A stretch of DNA of 64,000 nt, taken from the NCBI RefSeq assembly GCF_005938675.2, contig NZ_VCCH02000037.1, positions 1-64,000 on the forward strand. The letters are read 5' to 3'. This document shows, piece by piece, positions 1-8,170 of the stretch. The position numbers and the translations under genes are program-made. Under the pieces are notes generated by a model. It worked only from the letters and a program-made list of their open reading frames with translations, did not search any database and was not told where the DNA came from. This DNA comes from Mycobacterium sp. KBS0706. GTDB taxonomy: Bacteria; Pseudomonadota; Alphaproteobacteria; DSM-16000; Inquilinaceae. The stretch's first letter is position 1; every line of letters starts with the position of its first letter.

Positions 1-264
1 GCCGGCCCCGCTCCCGGCCCAACCCACTGCGCCGGGGCCGGCATCCGAAGCCCTAAACAAATGCGGCCGTCGGGCTCCGCACTCTGAAGCGGACATCACC
101 GCACGCGACCCTTTGCGGTCATAAGGCGCGACTATGCTGCGTCCATCCACCGCTCGTTTCAGTCGATAACCTCAGATCACCGCGTGCAGCACCGCTCTAG
201 TCAGGGGCGCGAGGTATAGTCACATGTGGATATCTGGTCTGAAATCGATCGATGATCGGTGGTT

Positions 265-1374
265 TCAAAGATATGCCGTGTACGAGCTGATCCAGACCAG
301 GATCGACATGATCAAGCCGATAACGCCGGCGTTCTCTGCAAACACGGTGGCCTTTCCGGGCATCCCGAGCCTGAGTTGGCTGCGTTCGATATCCTTCGGG
401 ATGGAGATGGCCGCCGGATAGACCTCGACGCCGCCAATCGAGCCCACCCGCGCCAGCGTCCCCGAGGTCGCAATCTGGCCCTGTCCCACGCCCTGCGGGA
501 TCTCTGCAATCGCTGCCTCGTGAATACGGCCGGGGTCGTCGTCGAAGACGAGCTTGACCCGCGCGCCGGGCTTGATGGTCTTAAACCCATTGGGCGAGAA
601 CATGCCGACGATGACGATCTCGTCCGCGACGATGAACGACATCACCGAGCGCGTCCGCTCGACGCGGTCGCCGACGGTCAGGGCCATCACGGTAACGGTG
701 CCGTCGGCCGGCGCCCGGATGGTCGTCTGGTCGAGCTCCCACTTGGCATGGTCGAGCTCGGCCTGGATTTGAGCGACGGTCGTATTGACGCCGCCGATCT
801 CCGAGTCCATGGCGAGCTGCGCGTTCAGTTGTGCAGCCTTGGCCGCCTGCAGCTGGAACTCCACTGTCTCGTATTGGACCTGCGTGTCTTGCAGGCGAAA
901 CTCGGATTGCGCGTCTTCACCCGCGAGCTTGCGGTAGTCGTCAAGTCGCTGGCTGTGAAAGGCGAGTTGCTTGGCCAGCCCCGCGACGTTCGCAGTCGCC
1001 TGTTCATAGTTGGCCGCGAGTTGCTTGACCTGCTGCCGCGACTGAGCGAGCGACGCCTCAAGTTGATTGACCTTGTACTGGAAGGGCGCCGGATCGATGC
1101 GGAACAGAACGGTCTCGGATTTCACCGGCTCGTTCGGCTTGACCGGGATCTCGATCACTTGGCCGGAAACGTTGGGTGTGACCTCCATGACGCGCGAAAT
1201 GACGACGAAGCTTCCCGACGGAGTCAGGTAGTTGAACAGCGCCAGGAACACCGCAAGGATGAACGCGCCGACGAGAACCGTAACGGTGCCGGAAATCCAT
1301 CCCCACTTGACGAGCTTGAGCTTCGAGAAAACGAGCCACACCAGGATCACGTAGAGCGTCAATATGATGAACAT
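265..1374 (-). CDS. HlyD-family membrane fusion protein (YiaV/YibH-like)
   Basis: Predicted periplasmic adaptor of 369 aa that would link an inner-membrane pump to the outer envelope. The N-terminus (MFIILTLYVILVWLVF) is hydrophobic, a second membrane segment follows near residues 30-50, and the last 20 residues are hydrophobic again. In between lie a lipoyl/barrel half (VTPNVSGQVIEIPVKPNEPV), a long Gln/Ala-rich coiled coil at about 115-220 and the second barrel half (TTIRAPADGTV). This layout resembles E. coli YiaV/YibH more than soluble-anchored EmrA. The start at 1374 was chosen because GGAGG lies 6 nt upstream; an upstream in-frame start at 1401 lacks this. No pump gene lies beside it inside the window, and the 264 bases beyond its stop show no gene. 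The family call is firm; the substrate is unknown. Confidence 0.85.
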   Translation of the reverse strand: MFIILTLYVILVWLVFSKLKLVKWGWISGTVTVLVGAFILAVFLALFNYLTPSGSFVVISRVMEVTPNVSGQVIEIPVKPNEPVKSETVLFRIDPAPFQYKVNQLEASLAQSRQQVKQLAANYEQATANVAGLAKQLAFHSQRLDDYRKLAGEDAQSEFRLQDTQVQYETVEFQLQAAKAAQLNAQLAMDSEIGGVNTTVAQIQAELDHAKWELDQTTIRAPADGTVTVMALTVGDRVERTRSVMSFIVADEIVIVGMFSPNGFKTIKPGARVKLVFDDDPGRIHEAAIAEIPQGVGQGQIATSGTLARVGSIGGVEVYPAAISIPKDIERSQLRLGMPGKATVFAENAGVIGLIMSILVWISSYTAYL

Positions 1375-1472
1375 GACCGGCCTCCGGTATCTGCCATGCA
1401 TCGAGGCACGGACGCGTCATGCCCCACATGACTCGCGTGATGCGACCCAATCGGCCGTCCGCGGCCCCTTCT

Positions 1473-1705
1473 GTACACGTTCAGGGCCCGCGTGAAGTCC
1501 AACGTGTCGCGGACCGTCTCCGCGGTTTCCACGGTCGGTGCGCCGTCCTTGAAATGAAGCGTGCCGACGCGGGTCTCGACCCGGTCCGGCGTCGCGAGCG
1601 ACGGGGAATTACGGGCCCAGTCTGTGCGACGGTTTGCCCACTGGCGACAAGGGTTGCGGCGAGAATGAGCGTCAGGGCCGGACGATTGCTGTGAGCGAGT
1701 CTCAT
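1473..1705 (-). pseudogene. Decayed 5' end of a DUF1254 secreted protein gene
   Basis: An ATG at 1705 opens a convincing signal peptide (hydrophobic core ALTLILAATLVASG, then QTVAQTG). After about 30 codons the frame must shift by one base near 1612-1622. The shifted frame reads TPDRVETRVGTLHFKDGAPT and then ETVRDTLDFTRALNVY, which matches the start of DUF1254 proteins as I know the family (ETRIG-type start, TVEK..D.LDFQRAV). Homology stops at about 1473 and the remainder of the protein is absent. The remnant is therefore both frameshifted and 3'-truncated, and it lies upstream of the HlyD gene in the same direction. No function is expected. Confidence 0.65.
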
Positions 1706-1706
1706 G

Positions 1707-1745
1707 TTCGGATCCTTTGGGACGAGGATGACATCGCTCACGCCC
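1707..1745. repeat. 39-bp imperfect direct repeat, copy 1
   Basis: This 39-base stretch matches 6261-6299 at 35 of 39 positions in the same orientation. On the minus strand the other copy encodes GVSDVVLVLKDPK inside the secreted-protein gene at 6041-6691, while this one would read GVSDVILVPKDPN. Two of the four differences fall in one codon, one is synonymous and one is Val/Ile, so it looks like an aged piece of a paralogous gene rather than a fresh duplication. It supplies the stop codon of the HupE gene. Confidence 0.75.
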
Positions 1746-2757
1746 AGAACGCCGCCACCCGCTCCCAAAGCCAGAATGCGGCCAGGGCTCCGATCGCATA
1801 TGTGACGGACAGCCGGGCGATGCTTGCCATCCTTGGAGTTGCAGCCAGGCGCCTTGCGAGCGACATCGCTGCCAGCACTGCGGCGATGAAGATGAGCTGG
1901 CCGAGTTCCACTCCGACATTGAAGGCGAACAGAGCCTGCGGGACGTCGCCGCGCGGCAACCCGATCGCTGCCAGGGCGCTTGCGAAACCGAGGCCATGGA
2001 GGAGGCCGAAGGCGAAGGCCACGGCCCAGGGCCAGCGCGCGGTCAGGCTGGTTTCGCCGCGCCGCATCCGGATGATCTCGCAGGCCAGCAGCAGGATGCT
2101 CAATGCGATCGCCGCTTCGACCGGGGGGCCCGGCACACGCACAACCCCCAGCGTGGCGAGGGCCAGTGTGATGGAATGGGCGACGGTGAACGCAGTGACC
2201 GTGAGCAGTAGGCTCCGAACGCTGCGCACGATGAGGATCAAGGCCAGTACGAACAGCAGATGATCGTAGCCGAAGAGGATGTGCTCGACCCCGTGCATGA
2301 CGAACGCGCCCATGACGGCCAAGGGCCCTTGTGAGGCCGTGATCTCGATCCACGGGCGGGACGGGCGGACCAGTGTGGTCGAATAGGCGCCGTCATCCAA
2401 CTGCACCCGCACCAGCACATCCGTGATCGTGCCCGGCAGGCCCGTGAAATCGATGCGCTTTCCGGCAAGCCCGCCGTCGACCTCGATCACCTGACGCTCC
2501 AGCAGCGAGTCGGGGAGTACCCGCTGCGTCGGCTCGGTGAGGTTGCGAACGCCCTTCGGGAATACGAGCACCACTGGCAGACGCATCCCGGCGAGCAACG
2601 GTGTGCGCCAGAGCACATCGTATCGGCCGGGCGCTGTCTCCGTGAGTTCGAGATAGGCCGGACGCGCTTCATGCGCCCATGCGCTCGGGAGATGCGCCAG
2701 CACCGCCACCAGGATGCCCAGCAACAGCGACGATTGGCCTTGCCGTCGGCGGATCAC
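1738..2757 (-). CDS. HupE/UreJ_2-family membrane protein
   Basis: Predicted polytopic inner-membrane protein of 339 aa. It begins with a signal peptide (core SLLLGILVAVLAHLPSAWA) followed by an extracytoplasmic beta-rich domain to about residue 160. The family-typical membrane part starts with HGVEHILFGYDHLLFVLALI, with histidines and an aspartate that could bind a metal, and contains a second histidine motif, FGLLHGLGFASAL. The GTG start at 2757 overlaps the upstream PpiC stop (GTGA) and has AGGAG seven bases upstream, so the two are probably translationally coupled. HupE/UreJ relatives include nickel/cobalt permeases, but this long-ectodomain branch has no firm substrate. The last codons lie in a 39-bp repeat, so the C-terminus may have been trimmed by a rearrangement. 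Confidence 0.85.
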   Translation of the reverse strand: MIRRRQGQSSLLLGILVAVLAHLPSAWAHEARPAYLELTETAPGRYDVLWRTPLLAGMRLPVVLVFPKGVRNLTEPTQRVLPDSLLERQVIEVDGGLAGKRIDFTGLPGTITDVLVRVQLDDGAYSTTLVRPSRPWIEITASQGPLAVMGAFVMHGVEHILFGYDHLLFVLALILIVRSVRSLLLTVTAFTVAHSITLALATLGVVRVPGPPVEAAIALSILLLACEIIRMRRGETSLTARWPWAVAFAFGLLHGLGFASALAAIGLPRGDVPQALFAFNVGVELGQLIFIAAVLAAMSLARRLAATPRMASIARLSVTYAIGALAAFWLWERVAAFWA

Positions 2758-3743
2758 GGGGCTGCTCCTGCAAACGTTGAAGCGGCAGGCGCAATTACCT
2801 CTGAAGGCGCCGGCAGAACAATCTCGTAGCGCGCCCGCATCACGTCGAACGCCTTGCGTTTCGACTCGGCCCGCTGTTCGTCCGTCCAGGCGTCCTTGAT
2901 TGCCGGTTCCACCTCCTCGAAGGCAGGCACGCGGTCTGGCGTTATCGAGTCCACCCAGATGAGATGCCAGCCATACCCGGACTCGATCGGCCCTTGCCAA
3001 GCACCCGGCTGGAGTTTGAACAGGGCCTGGGCGAAACTCGTCCCGAAGGTGTTGGCCACCTGCAGCAGCGTCCTGTCGCCATAGTAATCCTGGAACATGA
3101 AGCGATCGGCGAGGCCCATCGTGGCAGAGGGGTCTGCGGACCGACCGGCAAGCTGCTCCCGTATCCGAGTGGCCGCGTCGCGCGCCCGTCCGCTGCGCCG
3201 GTCGGGCGAGAAGTAGAGGTGGCGGAACGACACCCGGCCCGGCAGCGTGAAGCGCTCGGCATTCGCCTCGAACCAGGCCTTGAGCTCCGCCGTCGTCGGA
3301 TCGCGGACGGTGGTCAAGTCGTCTGCGAGGAATCCCATCTTCTGCGCCATCCTGCGCTTGACGATGGTGTCTTCCTTGTCCAGGCCGAGCGCCAAGGCCT
3401 CGCGGTAGAGGATCTCTTCGCGGACCGAGTTCTCCACCAGTTGACGCATCTCGTCGGGCGTGGGCGGCCGCTTCATCTGCGCGCTCCACCCGATGATCAG
3501 CTGCAGCAGATCGTCTTTGGTCAGCTCGATCCGGTCCGGTGCGTCCGGCTGGCTCGATCCGGGCTTGAAAGCGCCATAAACGACGAACAGCACAAGCCCG
3601 GCGAGCAAGAAATGCAGCAGCGGCTCGCGCAGCCATCGCCGGCGGCTCGATGGCTGCGCGGGCGCCGGCGCGGACCCGCCCGGTTCTGTACCGACGCCAT
3701 GGGCCCGGCCGGTCCTCTCTGGATCTGCACCGCTGCCGATCAT
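2754..3743 (-). CDS. Membrane-anchored PpiC-type peptidyl-prolyl isomerase
   Basis: Predicted 329-aa periplasmic foldase tethered to the inner membrane. A Pro/Ser-rich cytoplasmic tail of about 35 residues precedes one transmembrane helix (LLHFLLAGLVLFVVYGAF). A SurA-N-like helical region follows, with ELTKDDLLQLIIGW and REEILYREALALGLDKED, and then a parvulin-type domain (FRHLYFSPDR, then GYGWHLIWVDS) that carries the histidine-bearing core motif. Its ATG overlaps the DUF3604 stop (ATGA, 3740-3743) and its stop overlaps the HupE start. The coupling suggests that it helps to fold or assemble the DUF3604 or HupE products; this is inferred only from gene order. Confidence 0.88.
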   Translation of the reverse strand: MIGSGADPERTGRAHGVGTEPGGSAPAPAQPSSRRRWLREPLLHFLLAGLVLFVVYGAFKPGSSQPDAPDRIELTKDDLLQLIIGWSAQMKRPPTPDEMRQLVENSVREEILYREALALGLDKEDTIVKRRMAQKMGFLADDLTTVRDPTTAELKAWFEANAERFTLPGRVSFRHLYFSPDRRSGRARDAATRIREQLAGRSADPSATMGLADRFMFQDYYGDRTLLQVANTFGTSFAQALFKLQPGAWQGPIESGYGWHLIWVDSITPDRVPAFEEVEPAIKDAWTDEQRAESKRKAFDVMRARYEIVLPAPSEVIAPAASTFAGAAP

Positions 3744-5965
3744 GGGCTGGCGCCCTCGATCTCGTAGTTGGCATAGCCGAATTCGTTGCTGCGAGCGGCG
3801 ACGTATTTGTCGCCGACCTTGTAGACGGTCACGTCGAACGGGGTGTTGCCGATCGTCGTGATGATGTGCCCGTCGCGGATCTCATAGAGGGCCGGCGAGC
3901 CCAACTCGCCGCTGTGCAGCACGTCGCCGATATCGCCCGGCACGGGCGCCTTCCCGTCCATGCTCACGATCAGCCGCCGGCCCGCCCTGCCATAGAAGAT
4001 CTCGAAGGGTTGGCCGGTCGCGAGATTGCGAACCTTGAGCGTCTTGCCGACGGCCAGCGCGTTCAGCTGTGCGTCGTCGAGCGCCACGGCGCCCTGTTGC
4101 AGCAGATCGGTCACCTTCGTCCCGCGCCGGGCACTCCTGCGCGCCTCGTCGGTGGGCGTGAACCAGATCGGCGAGCTCCAGGCGCGCTCCTGGACCGTCG
4201 CCGGCACGACGTCGGGCGGCACGACGCCGACCTCCTTCGCCTGGATCGTGGTCCAGCGCGGCGTCGGGATCTCCAGCACCCGGGCATAGTAGAAGGCATC
4301 CAGGCTGGGGTCGAAATCCGGATCCGTCCAGACGGTCTTCAGCTCCACCGCACCGATCGTGTTGGAGTAGCTGGCCTCCTGCAGGTTCACCGTGCTGCCG
4401 ACCGGCGGCAGGACACCCGTCTCCGGAACGATCGCCCGTTCCCCGGACCAGGCGACGTCGTAGATCTTCTCGAAACTCTGGCCGCTATGGGTCCAGCCCT
4501 TGACGATCTGGATGCGATCGAGATTGCCGCTCTCCGGATCCTTCACCGCCCAGACGACGAACGACGGCGCCTCGCCCTTTGCTGGCGGGAGGTCGCTGCC
4601 CATCGGCACACCCTTCGCATAGCCGGTCGAGATCCAGTCGTCGCCGCTCAGCGCGTCGGGGCCGAGCTCCCAGCCGCCGAAGAACCGCAGCTTGATGCGC
4701 ACGCCGCTGGTGCCGAAGGTCTCCTTGCGCTGCATGGCGGCAAAGAGCGACTCGCGCGTGTTCTCCTCGGCCCACACGCCAGTGAGCCCGGCCGGATTCT
4801 CCCGCCGCACGTCGAGCCCGGCGAAGACATGGCCGGCCATGCGCTGCTGTGCCGTGCCGTCATTGAGTCCGTGGCCGCCGAAGAAGTTCGCCTGCCGGTA
4901 GGGCACACCGGTGTCATGCGAATCGGAGCCGCCGACAAGGCCGAACTTGTAAGGGTTGTAGCCGCGCGCCTCCAGCATCGCGAGGCCATTCTTGTAGGCT
5001 TCGCGGATGTAGCTGCCGGGGATGTGCGGCACCCGCCCCGCCGGATCGCCCAGCAGGTAGTACAGCACCTCGAAATTGGCGAACTCATCGGTCGGCGACA
5101 GCACGGGCGTCGTCTCCGACTGCCCCTTGATCTGCTTGATCTCCGACAGAGGCTCGTTGTTGACCCGCTGCTGCGCCCAGGCCGCGTCGATGGGCCGACC
5201 CTTGCTGTCGACCTCGGTCGGAAACATCATGCCGTCGCTGAGATTGGCGTTGTGGGAGATCGCGAGCAGCTCGTTGCCGGCGCCGCGCTGGGCATCCATC
5301 CAGGTCCACAGATCTTCCGGATGCTGTGAATCGAGCGAACTGAACGGCATTTCCGGCACATGCGTGCAATCCTTGAAGAAGATGTTGCGGTGCAGGTTCC
5401 GGTTGTTTGGCGTTGAGGTCCACTCATAGGAACAGAAGGCCGTGAACTGGCCGGGTTCGTTGAACTTCTCGGCGGTCGAGACCGTCTCCTTCCAGACGGT
5501 GCCCGCCACCTCGGGGACGACCAGCTCCTTGACCGGGTCGTTGTCGACCATGGTCGTGCCGAGCCAGAGATAGATCCTCTGGATGTCGGCCGCGCTGTGG
5601 ACCTTGAGCTTCTCCGCGATCGGCAGCTTGCTGATCGGCGAATGGGGGTCGTTCGCCAGGCGAACCGTGCCGACATATTCCGAATGGTCGGTCACGCCCA
5701 TCCAGTCCAGCGGGGTCGTGATCTTGATGGTGTAGCCCAGCGGGTGAGCGATGGGTTCACCCCTCGCATATTTGTACGCCTCGGCCGGCCCGGTCACATG
5801 GTTGCCGAAGATGTAGGCGTCGAACGACCAGCTGGTATGGACATGCGTCTCGCCGAAATAGGCGTCCCGCTGCGGGTTCGCTTGAGCGAACGCCGGCAGA
5901 GCCGCCAAGCTGGAGAGCCCGATCCCAAGCAGCCCAGTTCGCACTCCGTATCGCAGAACATGCAT
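3740..5965 (-). CDS. Secreted DUF3604-domain protein
   Basis: A 741-aa exported protein with a signal peptide ending near AALPAFAQA. The mature start, AYFGETHVHTSWSFDAY, and the later GVTDHSEYVG resemble the metal-binding beginnings of PHP-type phosphoesterases. Further His/Asp clusters (AISHNANLSDG, GGSDSHDTGVPYRQ) would complete a metal site. DUF3604 has no assigned reaction that I can vouch for; a hydrolase is a reasonable guess, not a finding. The start at 5965 has GGGAGG upstream. It is the first gene of the overlapping DUF3604-ppiC-hupE set, and a secreted Tyr-rich protein precedes it. Length is normal for the family and no lesion is seen. Confidence 0.9.
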   Translation of the reverse strand: MHVLRYGVRTGLLGIGLSSLAALPAFAQANPQRDAYFGETHVHTSWSFDAYIFGNHVTGPAEAYKYARGEPIAHPLGYTIKITTPLDWMGVTDHSEYVGTVRLANDPHSPISKLPIAEKLKVHSAADIQRIYLWLGTTMVDNDPVKELVVPEVAGTVWKETVSTAEKFNEPGQFTAFCSYEWTSTPNNRNLHRNIFFKDCTHVPEMPFSSLDSQHPEDLWTWMDAQRGAGNELLAISHNANLSDGMMFPTEVDSKGRPIDAAWAQQRVNNEPLSEIKQIKGQSETTPVLSPTDEFANFEVLYYLLGDPAGRVPHIPGSYIREAYKNGLAMLEARGYNPYKFGLVGGSDSHDTGVPYRQANFFGGHGLNDGTAQQRMAGHVFAGLDVRRENPAGLTGVWAEENTRESLFAAMQRKETFGTSGVRIKLRFFGGWELGPDALSGDDWISTGYAKGVPMGSDLPPAKGEAPSFVVWAVKDPESGNLDRIQIVKGWTHSGQSFEKIYDVAWSGERAIVPETGVLPPVGSTVNLQEASYSNTIGAVELKTVWTDPDFDPSLDAFYYARVLEIPTPRWTTIQAKEVGVVPPDVVPATVQERAWSSPIWFTPTDEARRSARRGTKVTDLLQQGAVALDDAQLNALAVGKTLKVRNLATGQPFEIFYGRAGRRLIVSMDGKAPVPGDIGDVLHSGELGSPALYEIRDGHIITTIGNTPFDVTVYKVGDKYVAARSNEFGYANYEIEGASP

Positions 5966-6040
5966 GGCATTGCCTCCCTCATCTCGATCGCGCGGCTCGC
6001 CTCATAGCCCTGGCGCCGAAAGTTGTTTCATAGACTCCGC

Positions 6041-6691
6041 TTAGTAACAGGGTGGGTATGGGTAGTACCCGCAGGGTGGTCGGTAATACGGATGGTAATA
6101 TGGCGCGGCCGCCGCCGCCGCTGCGCCATACCAGGCGGCCCGATATGCGGCGCGGCGCCAGACGCCGAAGATGTCGATGAAGATCGAGGCCGGCCCTTCG
6201 GCTCCTGCCAGGTCGCCCTCCAGGATCTCGACATTGAATGTCAGCGTGTCGCCGTTGAGCTTCGGATCCTTCAGGACGAGGACGACATCACTCACGCCCG
6301 AAGCGTCACTGCTCAGCACCGACACCGTGGCGTTCGGCGGATCCCTGTCGAAGGTCCCGCTCCCCGGCGTCCACTCTCGCATCAGATGGGCAGTGAGCGC
6401 GTGCCCGGCCGCGCGGACCGGGCGGTCGGCGAACAGGATCGAGTTCGGCGACACGCCGGTCAGAGTCAGCGTCGCCCCTTCCAGTTTGGCGCCGCGCGAA
6501 TTCATCACGATCAGCGAGGGCACGATCTCCTTCTTGGTCGGTGCGCCGATCGTCTTCTCAGCGGGATCGGTGATGGCATCCTGCGCCAGCGCCGGGGCTG
6601 GCGCGCAGAGCAATCCGACCATGGCTGCGACGACGCAGGCGGCTTGAGCAATCCGGGCTCGCTTGCCGTCGACAGAACGCAGACTGTGCAT
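6041..6691 (-). CDS. Secreted protein of unknown function with Tyr/Pro-rich tail
   Basis: A 216-aa protein with a clear signal peptide (ACVVAAMVGLLCAPAPALAQ). The body looks beta-rich (SLIVMNSRGAKLEGATLTLT, NATVSVLSSDASGVSDVVLV) and could be an Ig- or cupredoxin-like fold, though I cannot assign a family. The C-terminus is an Ala run followed by a Tyr/Pro/His tail ending in PPCGYYPYPPCY with two cysteines, a composition seen in surface-exposed or metal-touching tails. The start at 6691 has AGGGAGA upstream. It lies 75 bases upstream of the DUF3604 gene on the same strand and probably shares its transcript. A fragment of a paralogous coding sequence survives at 1707-1745. Confidence 0.72.
   Translation of the reverse strand: MHSLRSVDGKRARIAQAACVVAAMVGLLCAPAPALAQDAITDPAEKTIGAPTKKEIVPSLIVMNSRGAKLEGATLTLTGVSPNSILFADRPVRAAGHALTAHLMREWTPGSGTFDRDPPNATVSVLSSDASGVSDVVLVLKDPKLNGDTLTFNVEILEGDLAGAEGPASIFIDIFGVWRRAAYRAAWYGAAAAAAAPYYHPYYRPPCGYYPYPPCY
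6261..6299. repeat. 39-bp imperfect direct repeat, copy 2
   Basis: The intact coding copy of the repeat at 1707-1745, located in the middle of the secreted-protein gene. Together the two copies bracket the hupE, ppiC and DUF3604 genes in direct orientation about 4.55 kb apart. Confidence 0.75.
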
Positions 6692-6762
6692 GACGTCGTC
6701 TCCCTGGTTTCTTCGCGCGGTCTGCCAGATGGCCATGGCCGCTGACGGTGCGGTGGTCGCAA

Positions 6763-7578
6763 TCAGAACCGAAAGGTGACGCCGAGGACCGGCCCGTAGA
6801 GCGCCAGGTCGTCGAGCGGCGCGTGGCCGCCGAAGTCGTAGCCGAGGTAGCGGTAGCCGATCGCGCCCGAGATCGAGTTGTTGAAGGAGTATTCGACGGC
6901 GCCGAGCACCTGCCAGGTGAGGTCGGAATTGCCGGCGCCGATGTCGGCATAGCCGATCAGCGAGAAGCCGTCGCCGAGCTCCACCCCGGCGCGGACGCCG
7001 ACCAGGCCGTCGATGATCGTGGCGCTGTCGCTGAAGCCGCGCGAACGCCCGAACGGGCCCTGGCCTTTGAAGTCGCTGTCGACCCACAGGCTCAGGATCC
7101 GGGTGCCGACCACGAGATCGACACCGAGCTTCGGCTCGTCGACTAGCCGGGCGGTGGCGCCGACGGTTGCCACGAGCGCCTCCAGGTTGGTGTGGTACCT
7201 GGTCCTGAAGGGGCCGGACAGGTTGCCGCTGGCGCTGAGGGACACGTAGTCGAGGTCGACCAGCAGGCCGATCCGCTCGTAGCGGACCGTGCCGACGATC
7301 ATGCCGGCGAAATCGAGATCGCTCAGGATGTCGGAGAAGTCCTTGTCGATCGACAGCGAGGGGACGCGACGGGTGCCGCGGGTGCTGCCGCTGACCGAGG
7401 GCAGCCAGGCATAGGGCGTGATCCGGACAAACCACGGCCCGGCGGCCGTGCTCGAGGGCGACGGCGCGGCTACATCCTGGGCCGCTGCTGGGGTTGCGGA
7501 CCCTGCGCAGCACAGGGCAAGGGCGGCGACGCCGATGGTGAGGACGTGTCGGACGGGCCCTGTGAAGATTGCCGCCAT
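6763..7578 (-). CDS. Outer-membrane beta-barrel protein
   Basis: A 271-aa predicted outer-membrane protein. A signal peptide (GVAALALCCAGSATPAAAQ) is followed by a Ser/Pro linker and then alternating hydrophobic strands typical of a small barrel: FVRITPYAWLPSVSG, GLLVDLDYVSLSASG, GVRAGVELGDGFSLIGYAD, SISGAIGYRYLGYDFG. It ends in VTFRF, the terminal-phenylalanine signature recognised by the BAM machinery. The ITPYAWLP opening is typical of a widespread uncharacterised alphaproteobacterial barrel family. It stands 71 bases upstream of the Tyr-tailed protein on the same strand, so co-transcription is possible. Transport specificity cannot be read from the sequence. Confidence 0.8.
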   Translation of the reverse strand: MAAIFTGPVRHVLTIGVAALALCCAGSATPAAAQDVAAPSPSSTAAGPWFVRITPYAWLPSVSGSTRGTRRVPSLSIDKDFSDILSDLDFAGMIVGTVRYERIGLLVDLDYVSLSASGNLSGPFRTRYHTNLEALVATVGATARLVDEPKLGVDLVVGTRILSLWVDSDFKGQGPFGRSRGFSDSATIIDGLVGVRAGVELGDGFSLIGYADIGAGNSDLTWQVLGAVEYSFNNSISGAIGYRYLGYDFGGHAPLDDLALYGPVLGVTFRF

Positions 7579-7666
7579 CGTGATTGTCCTCCCCGTGTCG
7601 GCCTGCCGTTGGATCGGCGGGTACCGTCTTCAGCGTTGCTTCTTGCCCGCCGCGCGTCCCGGGCCG

Positions 7667-8170
7667 TCACTGGCCCATGGTGATCTCGATCGCGTCGGCA
7701 CCGAGGCTCAGCATCAGCCCCTCCCGCTTGGCGACCAGGTGCATGACGACGCCGCTCTCGTTCTGCAGCCAGAGATCGCCGCCGCTGGCGGTGCCGATGG
7801 CGAAGCCGTAGCGGCCCTGGGCATAGGTCCCCGGGAACTGCTCGATGCTTTGAAGCTTGTAGACCTCACCGCGGGCTTCGATCGTCGACAGGCCGATGCC
7901 GCCGATGCCGACGCCGCCGACCTTGAACAGGTAGCTGCGGCCGCGGAAGTTCAGGGTCCCGCCACCGGCACTGCCGCTGCCGATATAGGCGGCCTGGACC
8001 TCGTGCATCTCCACGGTACCGTCCGGCGCCTGGCCCTGGACCGTCGCGGGGCCGCTCCCGGCTCCCTGGCCGGAACACGCTGCAAGCAACAGCGCCGCGG
8101 CATAGTATTTAATGCATCGACTGTGCACTTGGCCCGTTTTATGGCCCTCATTCGATTTTATATATCCCAT
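7667..8170 (-). CDS. Putative lipoprotein of unknown function
   Basis: A 167-aa predicted lipoprotein. The N-terminus MGYIKSNEG leads to a hydrophobic core and a lipobox LLLAAC at about residues 30-35, so the mature protein would start at Cys with SGQGAGSG. The mature part contains Gly-rich repeats (GSGSAGGGTLNFRGRSYLF, GVGIGGIGLS) and resembles small DUF992/EipA-like exported proteins, but I cannot assign it to either. The start at 8170 was chosen because AGGGGAGG lies just upstream; a start at 8236 would push the lipobox unusually far in. It faces a long AT-richer leader upstream and probably starts its own transcript. Confidence 0.7.
   Translation of the reverse strand: MGYIKSNEGHKTGQVHSRCIKYYAAALLLAACSGQGAGSGPATVQGQAPDGTVEMHEVQAAYIGSGSAGGGTLNFRGRSYLFKVGGVGIGGIGLSTIEARGEVYKLQSIEQFPGTYAQGRYGFAIGTASGGDLWLQNESGVVMHLVAKREGLMLSLGADAIEITMGQ

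Noticed and set aside
3650-5329. A 559-codon plus-strand frame opposite DUF3604
   Set aside because: Shadow of the DUF3604 gene; no signal peptide, ribosome site or recognisable domain.
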